The notes below the pieces were generated by a model, which had not been told where the DNA came from, made no database searches, and was given only the letters and a program-made list of their open reading frames with translations. DNA of 64,000 nucleotides from Roseateles amylovorans (lineage in GTDB: Bacteria > Pseudomonadota > Gammaproteobacteria > Burkholderiales > Burkholderiaceae_C). The translations under genes and the position numbers were made by a program. Of the stretch, positions 35,862 through 45,165 are shown one piece after another (positions within the stretch are counted from its first letter, which is position 1; every line of letters starts with the position of its first letter). The stretch spans positions 5,208,001 through 5,272,000 of the forward strand of contig NZ_CP104562.2 in assembly GCF_025398155.2 (NCBI RefSeq). The letters run 5' to 3'.

Positions 35862-38624
35862 TCAGCCCTCCAACCGCAACTGCCCGAACGCCTGCGGCAC
35901 ATGGAAGTCGGCCGTGGGCGTTCCGGTGGGACTCCAGGCCGAGTACTGTCGCTGCGCCCCGCTGCCTTCGATGCGGAACAGGTTGATGCGCCATCCCTCC
36001 AGCACGCCCCCACGCCGAGTGGCGGCCCGCGTCGACGCGGCCGCCGGCAGCGGCACCGACAGCTCCGCTGTCCACATCCGGTGCTGCGCGTCGACCGTGG
36101 TTCTGGCCTTGCTGGCACCGACCAGGCGCTGACGCTGCGAGCCCCGGATGTCGATGTCCATCACCAGCCCGTTCGGTGCGACCTCGATCTCGCGGTAGCG
36201 ATCGGTGCCCGCATCGTCAGGGGACTGGATGAACACCTCCACCACATCCCGCTCCCACAGCGGCCAGATCGCGGTGGACGATCCTTCGCGCTCATGGGTG
36301 GTGAGAGCGTTGTAGCGGCTGTTGAAGCGCAGATGCAGCACCCCATCGGCATGCAGCATCTGCACCCGTGTGGACTGGGTGCCCGTCAGCGGCTGGCCGC
36401 GCCAGTCATGGGCAAAGAAACTCGCGGGCGCCTCTTCCCACGCCGACGCCAGCGGGAAGCCGTCGCGACCGATCAGCCGTGCCGGCACACGCGTGGCACG
36501 CGCCAGCGGGCGCTCGGCGGTGCCTTCCAGCACCGCCTCGATCAACAGGTGCTCCTTGAAGCGCAGCGCGACCGTGGGCCGGGCCGCGTCCACGCGTCCC
36601 AGGTCCACGCCGTTGACGTAGTCGCGCAGCCGCCAGGTGCCTGGACCGAGGCCGCGCAAGGTGACCGGGCCGTCCCAACTCGGCGCATAGAAGGCGTAGT
36701 GCATCACGCCGTTCTTCTCCACCACATGCGTCTCGGGCTTGTCGAAGGCGATGTCGTAGAGCTCGCCACGGTAGGTGCCATCCGACAGGCCCTTGGCATT
36801 GTGCGCAGCGATCCAGCGGCGCCAGTGCGGCTCCAGCTCCGGCGTCAGCAGGAAGGAGTCCTTGGGCTTGGGATCTTCCGGCCAGGTGAACTTGGTCGAC
36901 ACCACCCCGCCCACGCCGACGGCAGAGGCAAAGTCCTTCCCGCCGGTGGAGAGCTCGACGTGATCGCCCGCGTAAGCCGACCACCGCCCCATCTGCGCCT
37001 TGAGCGCCTTGCCCTTGTGGCGCACCTGCCAGCTCGACAGCGGATCGGAGGCCGGCGCCTGGTCGATCCACGGCATGTTGTGGAAGGCATAGCTGGTGCC
37101 GCACGGGCAGACCTCCACCACCGCCTCCGGATTGGCCGCATGGGCGGACTCGAACATCGCGCGATAGAAATCGGCCATGTGCTCGACCGACTCCTCGGGA
37201 CGGGCATGCTTGTGCTTCGGGTTGAAGCAGGGCGCGACGCCGTTGAGATGCTGGCCGTCGATCTTCAGACCGTCGAAACCCCAGTCGCCGATGATCTTCT
37301 TGAACAGCGCCGCGATGCGCTGCTGGGTCTCTTCATGCGCGGGGCACAGGTAGAAGCAGTTCCACCACGAGACCATCTGCACCGCACCGTCCTTGTCCAG
37401 TAGCAGCAGATCGGTGTGGTCATGCAGCTCGTCGCTGCCCGGCGCCACCGCCAGCGGCGCAATCCACAGACGCGCCTTCATGCCGCGGGCATGGATGTCG
37501 GCCACCAGGTCCTTCATGTCGGCTTCGCCGCGCGGGAACTTGGCCAGGTCAATGTTGTGCCAGTCGCCCGTCAGGCGCTGCCAGCCGTCGTCCAGCACCG
37601 CCCATTTGAGACCCAGTTCCTGCGCCTTCGGCAGGGTGTCCCGCACCCGCTGCAGCGAGAAGTCGCGCTCATAGCCCCAGGCGCACCAGACCGAGTCATG
37701 GGCGCTGCGAGGCGGCTCCGGGGCCGCCAGGCCCTGGGCGTTCATCAAGCGCCGATAGCGATCCAGCGGCACGAAGCAATCGCCCTCATGCACCGCGATG
37801 AACGCCAGCGGCAGCGAGAGGCTCGCCCCGGGCGCCAGCGTCTGAGGCTCATCGCTGCGCAATGCCAGCTCCACTTGATCGCCCACCGCCTTGACCGGCA
37901 GGGCCACCAGCCGCGGCAGCTTGTCCAGATGGCCGATCGCCACGCCCAGGTCGCGTCGCCAGACATCGACCAGCGGCGTGCCGCCGCCGTAGTCCGACGC
38001 GTTCATGCCCATGAAGTTGCGCTGCTCGAAGCCGCGCTGGACCGGCTGCATCCAGTCACGCCGGTCCTGATGGGTGGCGCCGGAATAGGTCCACCAGCCC
38101 CCCGCATGACGCGGCGCGGGCAGCAGGCGATGCGCGCCGACGGTCCAGCCCTGCAGCTCGACCGCCCGATCGGAGCGATTGGCGAAGGCGACCTCCAGCA
38201 GGGCCACGCCGGGATGCTCATCCAGCAAGGTCACGGTGACTGACTTCTCCAACCCGTCCGCGCTGCGTCCGGTGAGCGCCAGACGCTGGCCCGCACCGAA
38301 CGGTGTGGCACCGCTGCTGGGCGTGGCCGAGGCGAGTCGGAAACGCGGCGCCGGCTTGCCCTGCGCCAGGAGAAGCTGTTCACCCGCGTCGAAGTCCGTC
38401 AGCGGCTGCGGCCGTGGTCCGCCGAGGCGCACCAGGCGACTGCGCATTTGATCGTCGAACTGCACCGACAGTTGGTCATCCTGCAGTCGCACGTGACCGC
38501 GTCCGACATCGGCCGCCCGCGCCGACGCGGCGGCGCCCGCCGACGCCGTCAGCGCCAGACGCGGGGCGAGGCCCGCCACCGGGGCGGCGCCCAGCCACTG
38601 GAGGAATGCGCGGCGGGCGGTCAT
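35862..38624 (-). CDS. GH36-like glycoside hydrolase (alpha-galactosidase/alpha-N-acetylgalactosaminidase type)
   Basis: Exported glycosidase of 920 residues. It has a twin-arginine-type signal (TARRAFLQWLG, residues 2-12), then an N-terminal beta-sandwich (about 50-290). A TIM-barrel domain follows with LKWAVLDDGWQRLTGDWHNI (about 335-355) and GFDGLKIDGQHLNG (about 451-464), matching melibiase/GH36-GH31 clan proteins. A C-terminal CBM9-like domain (about 700-920) includes WERDVVEVFIQSPD and ends with LRLEG. Its ATG overlaps the amidohydrolase stop by 4 bases. Together with the galactosamine genes around it, an alpha-linked galactosamine or GalNAc substrate is plausible. Confidence 0.88.
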   Translation of the reverse strand: MTARRAFLQWLGAAPVAGLAPRLALTASAGAAASARAADVGRGHVRLQDDQLSVQFDDQMRSRLVRLGGPRPQPLTDFDAGEQLLLAQGKPAPRFRLASATPSSGATPFGAGQRLALTGRSADGLEKSVTVTLLDEHPGVALLEVAFANRSDRAVELQGWTVGAHRLLPAPRHAGGWWTYSGATHQDRRDWMQPVQRGFEQRNFMGMNASDYGGGTPLVDVWRRDLGVAIGHLDKLPRLVALPVKAVGDQVELALRSDEPQTLAPGASLSLPLAFIAVHEGDCFVPLDRYRRLMNAQGLAAPEPPRSAHDSVWCAWGYERDFSLQRVRDTLPKAQELGLKWAVLDDGWQRLTGDWHNIDLAKFPRGEADMKDLVADIHARGMKARLWIAPLAVAPGSDELHDHTDLLLLDKDGAVQMVSWWNCFYLCPAHEETQQRIAALFKKIIGDWGFDGLKIDGQHLNGVAPCFNPKHKHARPEESVEHMADFYRAMFESAHAANPEAVVEVCPCGTSYAFHNMPWIDQAPASDPLSSWQVRHKGKALKAQMGRWSAYAGDHVELSTGGKDFASAVGVGGVVSTKFTWPEDPKPKDSFLLTPELEPHWRRWIAAHNAKGLSDGTYRGELYDIAFDKPETHVVEKNGVMHYAFYAPSWDGPVTLRGLGPGTWRLRDYVNGVDLGRVDAARPTVALRFKEHLLIEAVLEGTAERPLARATRVPARLIGRDGFPLASAWEEAPASFFAHDWRGQPLTGTQSTRVQMLHADGVLHLRFNSRYNALTTHEREGSSTAIWPLWERDVVEVFIQSPDDAGTDRYREIEVAPNGLVMDIDIRGSQRQRLVGASKARTTVDAQHRMWTAELSVPLPAAASTRAATRRGGVLEGWRINLFRIEGSGAQRQYSAWSPTGTPTADFHVPQAFGQLRLEG

Positions 38625-39856
38625 CGGGGCGCCTTCCAGGCCGTCGGGAAGGTCCGCTCGGCATTCAGGTGATAGAGCTTGTCGACGACATCGCGCGGCA
38701 GGCCTAGGCCCTGCACCGGTTGATCGAGATCGGCCACCTTGAAGGTCTCCTCGGTGTTGAAGTAGCGCCAATGTTGCCGCCAGATCGGGGTCACCTCGCG
38801 CAGCAGCGCCTGGCCGGATTGCTCCGGCGTCTGCGACAGATCGGTGCCGTACAGCAGGCGGTCCTGGTACTTGATCATGAAGGCACGCACCTTGGCGCGG
38901 TCGTGCTGGCTCTGCGATTGCAGCTGCCCGATGCGGGCGGCCAGGTCGACCACCGCCTTCGGGAAGCGATCGAGAAACGCCGCCAGCTCATCCACATTGC
39001 GCTCCAGCGAGGCCATGTGCATGCCGACGAAGCGCAGCGTCGGATGCGCCGCCACCATGCGGTCGCGAGCAGCCATCTGGGTCTCCCAGCTGGGCATCTC
39101 CGGATGCAGGGCCATGTGGTACTGCGGATGGGCGGCGAAGTATTCCCGGTCGTTGTTGACTGTCATCTGGTCCAGCGGCAGCCAGCAGTTGTGCGGCTCG
39201 CCCTGATGACCCAGCAACGGAATGCCGCGCTGGGCGAGGTGGTCGAACAGCGGCGCGAAGCGCTCGTCATCGATCATCACCAGCGAGCCGTCCGGCTTGC
39301 GCAGGCTCATGCCGATGTTCTTCCAGACCTTGACGCCGACGGCGCCGGCGCGAAGCCCGTCATCGATGCGGCGCTGGGTGGCGTCCAGCCAGCCGGGCTG
39401 GTCGGAGGTGTCGCTCGAGAAGCTGGTGGCCCAGGCCAGGTCGGCGGGACGGGCCTGGCGCAGCGCGATCGCGACGCGCTGCTGGTCGTCCAGCGGCGGG
39501 AAGTCCGGATAGTCGACATTGATCGTCAACAGCCGAAAACCCAGCTTGTGGGCGCCGGCAAGGAAGACCGGATCGGGGTTGTGCAGATGGACGTGGGCAT
39601 CGACCTTGGGCACGCGCGCGAAGTCCGCCATCGTGTAGGAGGCGGAGGCCTTGCGCGGCTTGGTCGTTGCTGCGGACGTCTTGGCGGTGGCGGCGGCGCC
39701 AGCGTTGGACGAGGACACCGAGGCCGCCGCTGCCGGGGGCTGCGATGCCGCGCTGCGGGACGCCGGGGCGGCATCCGCCGCCACCGCCAGCGAGGCGGCA
39801 CCGGCCATCGCAGTGAAGAGGGTCGCCAGGGCGGCGGTGCTTGCGGGATGTCTCAT
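38621..39856 (-). CDS. Secreted amidohydrolase family protein
   Basis: Protein of 411 residues of the amidohydrolase superfamily (amidohydrolase_2-like). It has a signal peptide ending AVA near residue 26, an Ala/Ser-rich linker to about residue 75, then the metal-binding motif DAHVHLH. Further His/Asp-containing blocks include LLGHQGEPHNCWLPLDQM, VGMHMASLERN and LLYGTDLSQTPEQ. Members hydrolyse or decarboxylate small molecules; here it overlaps a glycosidase gene by 4 bases and sits in a galactosamine locus. A role in removing acetyl groups from the sugar is possible but not shown by the sequence. Confidence 0.85.
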   Translation of the reverse strand: MRHPASTAALATLFTAMAGAASLAVAADAAPASRSAASQPPAAAASVSSSNAGAAATAKTSAATTKPRKASASYTMADFARVPKVDAHVHLHNPDPVFLAGAHKLGFRLLTINVDYPDFPPLDDQQRVAIALRQARPADLAWATSFSSDTSDQPGWLDATQRRIDDGLRAGAVGVKVWKNIGMSLRKPDGSLVMIDDERFAPLFDHLAQRGIPLLGHQGEPHNCWLPLDQMTVNNDREYFAAHPQYHMALHPEMPSWETQMAARDRMVAAHPTLRFVGMHMASLERNVDELAAFLDRFPKAVVDLAARIGQLQSQSQHDRAKVRAFMIKYQDRLLYGTDLSQTPEQSGQALLREVTPIWRQHWRYFNTEETFKVADLDQPVQGLGLPRDVVDKLYHLNAERTFPTAWKAPR

Positions 39857-39977
39857 CGTCGGGACCTTGTGGGCGCAGCCTCATCGGCACGCGGAACTGC
39901 GGGGAAGAAGGGGAAGGTCAGCACCGGCCCCCATCGATGTCCGCGCCGAGGACATCGGTGGGGGCCCAGCGCTTCAA

Positions 39978-40787
39978 TCAGAAGCAGCTGAAGCGGTAGG
40001 AATCATCCAGATCCAGCGCCAGCACCAGGGTGCGGATCTTGGCGGTGGCCATGGCCGCACACAGCTTGTCGCGCGCACCGCTGGTGTTCTTGCGGTACTT
40101 GCTGGCGTACTCGGCGTTGAACACCGGCTTGCCCTTGCTGGTGAACACCGAGTAGCCACCGCATTCGGCGTACTGGTTGCATTGCTCGTTCACCGCCATG
40201 TCGAAATACGGCTCCAGCGCGGACAACTGGTCGACATCGTTCTTCAGCGCGATCGCCAGACCGCGACCATGCGCGGCATTGGCCAGGTACTTGTTGTAGT
40301 CGAGCTGGGTGGCCGAGGTGAGCGAAAAGCCGGTGCTGTTGGAATAGCCGTCGACGTTGTCGGGCTCGACCCCATCGCAGCCCTTGGACACCGCCAGATC
40401 CAGGCGGCTCAGCATGATCGAGCGCACATTGACCGAGCGGGTGTCCAGCCATCGTTCGCCGTCCCAGCCGTCCAGCGCGTTGCCCATGTCGGCCGCCTGG
40501 AAGCGGTTGAAGTCGCTGCGCCAATTCTCCGAACTGCCGGCGGAGAAATAGCACACCACCTTGCGGCCGGCGGCCTTGAGCTGGGCGATGGTCTGGGTGG
40601 GGGTGTCGAACAGGTCCACGTCGTAGACATCGACGTTGTAGCTGGTGTTGACCGTGCCGGTGAGTTGCCATTGCCAGGTGGTGTTCACACCCGGCTTCCA
40701 CCAGGTCTGCGCCTGGGCGGTGGCCATCGTCAATCCCAGCAGCACGGATGCGCCGAGTTGAATCCACTTTGTAGAAACTCGCTTCAT
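39978..40787 (-). CDS. Endo-alpha-1,4-polygalactosaminidase (GH114)
   Basis: Secreted protein of 269 residues with a signal peptide ending AQA near residue 27. It shows the GH114 pattern: WKPGVNTTWQWQLTG, VDVYDVDLFDTPTQTIAQL, VVCYFSAGSSENWRSDFNRF, then GCDGVEPDNVDGYSNSTGFS and VNEQCNQYAECG. Characterised GH114 enzymes cut alpha-1,4-linked polygalactosamine. A Cys at the C-terminus (FSCF) may form a disulfide. The gene lies between the amidohydrolase and a TonB receptor on the same strand and is the strongest clue to the substrate of this locus. An RBS (GGAGGA) lies before the ATG. Confidence 0.9.
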   Translation of the reverse strand: MKRVSTKWIQLGASVLLGLTMATAQAQTWWKPGVNTTWQWQLTGTVNTSYNVDVYDVDLFDTPTQTIAQLKAAGRKVVCYFSAGSSENWRSDFNRFQAADMGNALDGWDGERWLDTRSVNVRSIMLSRLDLAVSKGCDGVEPDNVDGYSNSTGFSLTSATQLDYNKYLANAAHGRGLAIALKNDVDQLSALEPYFDMAVNEQCNQYAECGGYSVFTSKGKPVFNAEYASKYRKNTSGARDKLCAAMATAKIRTLVLALDLDDSYRFSCF

Positions 40788-40941
40788 GGGTCCTCCTTGA
40801 TGAACATGCGGCAGCGCCGCGGTTGAAAAAACAAGGGAAGCGCCGCTGCCGCGGGGAGGTACTACAGCGTGATGCGCACACAGCCGTCGCCAGGGGCGCG
40901 ACGGCGCCTCGCGTGGCGACGGATCGCCACGCGGGTGAGGC

Positions 40942-43833
40942 TCAGAACTTCAGGCTGGCGCCGAGCATGAAGGCACGGCCCCAACGGTTGTAGCCGTTGG
41001 GCAGGGTGATCGCGCCGTTGCCCAGGGTGTATTCCTGCTTGGCATCGGTGAGGTTGCGACCTTCGATGCTGATCTTCAACCACTCATTGACCTCGTAGGA
41101 GGCCTGGGCAGTGAGCCAGGTGATGGCCTTGGCGCGCTCATGGAAGCCCGGTCCGATGACATTGATCGCGGAGACGAATTCATCGGTGTGGTCGGCCGTG
41201 GCGCTGAGGCTCCACGGGCCCTTCTCATACAGCAGACCCAGCGAGGAGGTCGCCGGCGCGATGCCCGCCAGCGGCCCTTCCACGCCCGCCACCACGCTCT
41301 TGGAATTGTTGCGGGTGTACTGGGCACGCACGCCGAAGCCGTTGTCCCACAGGTGCTGGAAGCCGATCTCCATGCCGCGCACCCGGGCGGTGTCGCCGTT
41401 GATCGGCTTCATCACATTGAACAGATGGCCGGGCACGCCGATGTCCACGCCGGTTTCCCAGCTGGTGGTGATCTGGTTCTTGATGTTCTTCTGGAACACC
41501 GCGAAGGTCAGCGCCGAGTTGCGGGCGTAGTACCACTCCAGCGAGGCGTCGTATTGCTTGGCGCTGTAGGGTTTCAGATCCGCGTTGCCGCCGTAGACCT
41601 GGGTGAAGTCGCCCCAGGCCACGCTGGCGGTGGTGCTGGTGGGTGCGAGTTGCTCCACCGACGGCCGGGCCATGGTCTTGGCCGCGCCCAGGCGCAGCTG
41701 CAGCTTGTCGTTGAAGTGCCAGACGAAGTTGGCCGACGGCAGACCGTAGGTGTAGCTCGCGTCCTGGACGATCTCGGTCGGGTCCGCATAGACGGCGGTG
41801 TAGTTGAACGGACCGTTCTCGGTCAGGCTGGCGATCTTGGCATCCCAGGCCTTGGCGGTGGTCTTGGTGCGGACCAGGCGGACGCCCACATCGGCATTCC
41901 ACTGATCGCCGGAGAGATCGGCCTGGACGAAGGCGGAGGTGGTCTTCTCCCGCACGCGATAGCTCTGCAGCGGATTCCAGACCGGGCCGGCCTGGCTGAA
42001 GTCGTAGGTGCCACCGTCCGGACGCGGCTTGCCGTTGTAGGCCTGCAAGGCCGCCAGGTAGTTGGGCACGTCGAAACCCAGGAAGCTGCGCGGAAAGCTG
42101 CCGCTGACCCCGCTCATGAAGTTGGGCAGGCTCAGGTGCTGGTCCAGCACATTGCCGCCCAGCGTTCCCACGTTGATTGCATTGGTGCCGGAGTAGTAGT
42201 TCTCTCCGCCGTTGATCGCGTTGTCGACCAGGTCGCGGTTCTTGTCGCGGCGCGTGGTGCTGACGCCGAAGCGCAGGGTGTCGACATGGAAGCGATCGAC
42301 GGTCCAGGCCCCGTTCAGGGTGATGCCGCGGATCTTGTCGTCGATGTTGTCACCGCTCAGGCCCAGGTAATGGGTGTTGAAGTCCTTCGGTCCGAACAGG
42401 CCGTTGGCCAGACCGCTGATCAGGTCGCGGCCGTCGGCGAAGGTGGTGGAGATGTTGGGCACCTGCGAGCCGGTCAACTGCACCGAGGTCACATTGGGCT
42501 GGTTCATCCGCAGGACGGTGTAGGTGTCCTGCCCGCCGGAATGGCGCTTGGAGCTCGACTGGTAGAGGTCTCCGTTGAAGCTCAGCGTCTCGGTGGCCTT
42601 CCACTCGACATTGGCGCCGTACAGCGCGCTGTCCACGACGCGGTGGGTCGTCAGGTTCAGCAGCTCCGGATTCAGTTGCTGTTCCGGATCGGCGCTGTTC
42701 ATGGTGAAGCCGGTCACGACGCCGTTCTGCACCTTGATGTCGGACCAGCGACCCGGCGCGAACAGGGTGTAGAACGATTGCTGGTAACCGACCTGCGGCG
42801 AGTCCAGCCGGGTCTTGATGCCGTCGACCACCACCTTGACGCTGTCGCTGGGCCGCCATTCGACCTTGCCCGACAGCGCCAGGCGCTTCTTCTGCTCCAT
42901 GATCGAGCCGACACGGAACTGACCCGGACCGATCAGGCCCTCTTCATCCGGATCCAGGACGCCGTTGCCGTTGGGATCGATGTTGCCGCCCCAGGCATTG
43001 CCGGTCCAGTTGGCCGCGGGATCCGAGATCGGATTGCGGGTCCAGCCGCCGTCATTGCCGGCCGTGTCGGTGCGCACCTTGCGGTCGGCATAGACCACGC
43101 CCACCAGCACGCCCAGTTCCTTGCCGAAGGTGTTGCTGTAGGTGCCGGAGATCTTCCCGCCGTTGAGCTTGGACATGGTGTTGCGGTCACCCTCGACCCG
43201 CAGCAGGCCATGCTGGCCCGGCTGATCGAAGGGGCTGGCCGAACGCAGGTTCACCAGGCCGCCGATCGCGCCTTCCATCACCGAGGCCTGCGCGGACTTG
43301 ACCACATCGGCGCCGTTGATGATGTCGGACGGCAGCACGTCGAACGCGAAATCGCGGCCTTCGCCATCGGTGGCCAGGATGCGGCCGTTGAAGGTGGTCA
43401 GGGTGTATTCGGGACCCAGTCCGCGCACGCTGACCTTCTGCCCCTCGCCGCCCGCGGTGCGGGAGATCGACACGCCGGTGATGTGGCTGAGCGAGTCCGC
43501 CACGTTGTCGTCGGGAAAGCGTCCCAGCTCGGTCGCGCTGATGCTGTCCTGCACCGCCGCCGCATTGCGCTTGAGGTTTAACGAACGCTGCAGGCTGGCG
43601 CGGGTGCCGCTGATCTCGACGCGATCCAGGGTCTGGTCGGCGTCCTTCTTGATCTCTTTGCCGTCCTTCGCGTCCTTGGCTGCCTGGGTCTCGGCCTGCG
43701 CAGCGTCTGTCTTCGGCGCGTCCTGCGCCAGGGCCGGGGCCGCCACGGCCAGCCAACCCAGGGCCGCCAGCATCGCGGCGGCCAGGGGTCGGAGGGCAAA
43801 CCGCGTCTGCGGCGAATGCAGTCGAGCACTCAT
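40942..43833 (-). CDS. TonB-dependent receptor, carbohydrate-utilization type
   Basis: Large outer-membrane receptor of 963 residues. A signal peptide ends ALA near residue 36, followed by a Lys/Asp/Ala-rich linker and the TonB-box-like LDRVEISGTRASLQRSLNL. The plug includes DSISATELGRFPDDNVADSL, the SVRGLGPEYTLTTFNGR block and FDVLPSDIINGADVVKSAQA, hallmarks of the receptor family common in oligosaccharide uptake loci of Proteobacteria. It ends GASLKF. It is the first gene of the - strand arm of the galactosamine locus, facing the divergent operator region. Confidence 0.92.
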   Translation of the reverse strand: MSARLHSPQTRFALRPLAAAMLAALGWLAVAAPALAQDAPKTDAAQAETQAAKDAKDGKEIKKDADQTLDRVEISGTRASLQRSLNLKRNAAAVQDSISATELGRFPDDNVADSLSHITGVSISRTAGGEGQKVSVRGLGPEYTLTTFNGRILATDGEGRDFAFDVLPSDIINGADVVKSAQASVMEGAIGGLVNLRSASPFDQPGQHGLLRVEGDRNTMSKLNGGKISGTYSNTFGKELGVLVGVVYADRKVRTDTAGNDGGWTRNPISDPAANWTGNAWGGNIDPNGNGVLDPDEEGLIGPGQFRVGSIMEQKKRLALSGKVEWRPSDSVKVVVDGIKTRLDSPQVGYQQSFYTLFAPGRWSDIKVQNGVVTGFTMNSADPEQQLNPELLNLTTHRVVDSALYGANVEWKATETLSFNGDLYQSSSKRHSGGQDTYTVLRMNQPNVTSVQLTGSQVPNISTTFADGRDLISGLANGLFGPKDFNTHYLGLSGDNIDDKIRGITLNGAWTVDRFHVDTLRFGVSTTRRDKNRDLVDNAINGGENYYSGTNAINVGTLGGNVLDQHLSLPNFMSGVSGSFPRSFLGFDVPNYLAALQAYNGKPRPDGGTYDFSQAGPVWNPLQSYRVREKTTSAFVQADLSGDQWNADVGVRLVRTKTTAKAWDAKIASLTENGPFNYTAVYADPTEIVQDASYTYGLPSANFVWHFNDKLQLRLGAAKTMARPSVEQLAPTSTTASVAWGDFTQVYGGNADLKPYSAKQYDASLEWYYARNSALTFAVFQKNIKNQITTSWETGVDIGVPGHLFNVMKPINGDTARVRGMEIGFQHLWDNGFGVRAQYTRNNSKSVVAGVEGPLAGIAPATSSLGLLYEKGPWSLSATADHTDEFVSAINVIGPGFHERAKAITWLTAQASYEVNEWLKISIEGRNLTDAKQEYTLGNGAITLPNGYNRWGRAFMLGASLKF

Positions 43834-43959
43834 CTCAGGATTCCTTCGTTGTCTTGGCAGCCGCGTCAGGCAGCCGGGGGGAGGCCATTCAAGGAAAGAC
43901 GCGCCGAAGGACAGCTCGGGAGGCGCGCACTGCCGGCGTGCTTGGACCTGCCGGCTTGC

Positions 43960-44070
43960 CGAAAGTCTACGATTCCTTTCGAATGATTTCGCATATGGTT
44001 TTTACCAACGTTTTAACTTTCGATGACAGCCTCTACGAAAGGCAACATCTTTTGTGAAGACGCGCTTTCG
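43960..44070. promoter_or_regulatory. Cluster of CTTTCG/CGAAAG hexamers (putative AgaR operators)
   Basis: The divergent intergenic region contains CGAAAG at 43960 and 44036 and CTTTCG at 43976, 44017 and 44065, plus the related ATTTCG at 43986. A further CGAAAG lies at 44222. The same half-site forms the palindrome at 44183. The hexamer recurs at 48852, just before the DeoR gene. The regulated genes and the DeoR repressor are neighbours, so these are probably its binding sites. Not verified by alignment. Confidence 0.6.
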
Positions 44071-44155
44071 ATTTCCCACGCAGGTGCATCGAATCGGCTT
44101 GCTGGGGTTTTCCCTGGAAATCGCCGGATTCCTGGCAGCCCGGGCCAAACTTCCG

Positions 44156-44184
44156 TTGTGTTTCTGATTGGGCTGACCTATTCT
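44156..44184 (+). promoter_or_regulatory. Candidate promoter for the galactosamine operon
   Basis: A -35-like TTGTGT (44156-44161), a 17-base spacer and a -10-like TATTCT (44179-44184) lie about 50 bases before the EamA permease gene. The 14-base palindrome starts inside the -10 element, a good place for a repressor to block transcription. The match is partial. Confidence 0.45.
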
Positions 44185-44196
44185 TTCGTACGAAAG
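44183..44196. promoter_or_regulatory. Perfect 14-base palindrome (main operator)
   Basis: CTTTCGTACGAAAG is a perfect palindrome with two CTTTCG half-sites. It overlaps the candidate -10 and start point of the + strand operon, so it is the likely main operator for the DeoR-type repressor encoded at the end of the operon. Confidence 0.7.
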
Positions 44197-44235
44197 CTCA
44201 ATCGAGCCTAACGACCTCTCCCGAAAGCTTCAACC

Positions 44236-45165
44236 ATGCAACGACATTGGCTGACCTATGCACTGGTCACCACCCTGTTCTGGGGTGCCTGGGGCGCCCT
44301 GACCGGCTTCTCTTCGGAGCGCGGCTTTCCCGACACGCTGATCTACGTCGTGTGGGCGCTGACCATGATCCCGCCGGCGCTGCTGGTGCTGGCGCGTGCG
44401 GGGTGGAAGCTGCAGCGCGATCCGCGCGCGGTGGGGCTCGGTCTGGCAGTGGGACTGCTGGGCGCGGGCGGGCAGATGCTGCTGTTCCGGGCGGTCGAGT
44501 CCGGTCCGGCCTATCTGATCTTTCCGATCGTGTCGCTGTCGCCGGCGGTGACCATCGCCCTGTCCTTCGGCCTGCTGCGTGAGCGGACCGGTCGGCTGGG
44601 CGTGGCCGGCATCGTGCTGGCGCTGTGCTCGCTGCCCTTGTTCGACTTCCAGACCGGCCAGCAGGGTCAACCGCTGGGCCTGTGGTTCGTGCTCGCGCTG
44701 GTGGTGATGCTGGCCTGGGGCCTGCAGGCCTATTTCCTGAAGACCGCCAACAACGCGGCCAGTGCCGAAAGCATCTTCTTCTACATGACCCTGAGCGCCC
44801 TGCTGTGCGTGCCGGTGGCGCTGTGGATGACCGACTTCAGCCGCCCGATCCCCTGGGGATGGGACGGCCCGGGCTTGGCGGCCGTGATCCAGGTGCTCAA
44901 CGCCATCGGTGCACTGACGCTGGTCTATGCGTTCCGTTACGGCAAGGCGCTGGTGGTGTCGCCGATGGTGAACGCCGGTGCGCCCTTGCTGACGGCGCTG
45001 CTGTCGATGGCACTGAGCGGCGCCACCCCCAGCGGCACCAAGCTGGTCGGCGTGGGGCTGGCGCTGCTCGCCGCCCTGCTGCTGGCCCTTCAACCGGAAG
45101 GCGGCCCGGCCGCCTCCTCAGATTCATCCGCCGGCGCCAATGCCGCCGACAAGGAGCCCGCTTGA
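44236..45165 (+). CDS. EamA/DMT family permease
   Basis: Inner-membrane transporter of 309 residues with about ten transmembrane segments and the duplicated EamA domain architecture (10 TM, two repeats). Examples are LLGAGGQMLLFRAVESGPAY and VLNAIGALTLVYAFRYGKAL. It is the first gene of the galactosamine operon, immediately after the operator palindrome. Other galactosamine loci use PTS or MFS-type permeases, so by position this one may carry galactosamine or its oligomers. The substrate is inference. Its stop overlaps the next TTG start by 3 bases. Confidence 0.88.
   Translation: MQRHWLTYALVTTLFWGAWGALTGFSSERGFPDTLIYVVWALTMIPPALLVLARAGWKLQRDPRAVGLGLAVGLLGAGGQMLLFRAVESGPAYLIFPIVSLSPAVTIALSFGLLRERTGRLGVAGIVLALCSLPLFDFQTGQQGQPLGLWFVLALVVMLAWGLQAYFLKTANNAASAESIFFYMTLSALLCVPVALWMTDFSRPIPWGWDGPGLAAVIQVLNAIGALTLVYAFRYGKALVVSPMVNAGAPLLTALLSMALSGATPSGTKLVGVGLALLAALLLALQPEGGPAASSDSSAGANAADKEPA

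Noticed and set aside
43854..44211. Two short + strand frames in the divergent region
   Set aside because: They overlap the operator hexamers and candidate promoter and look random.
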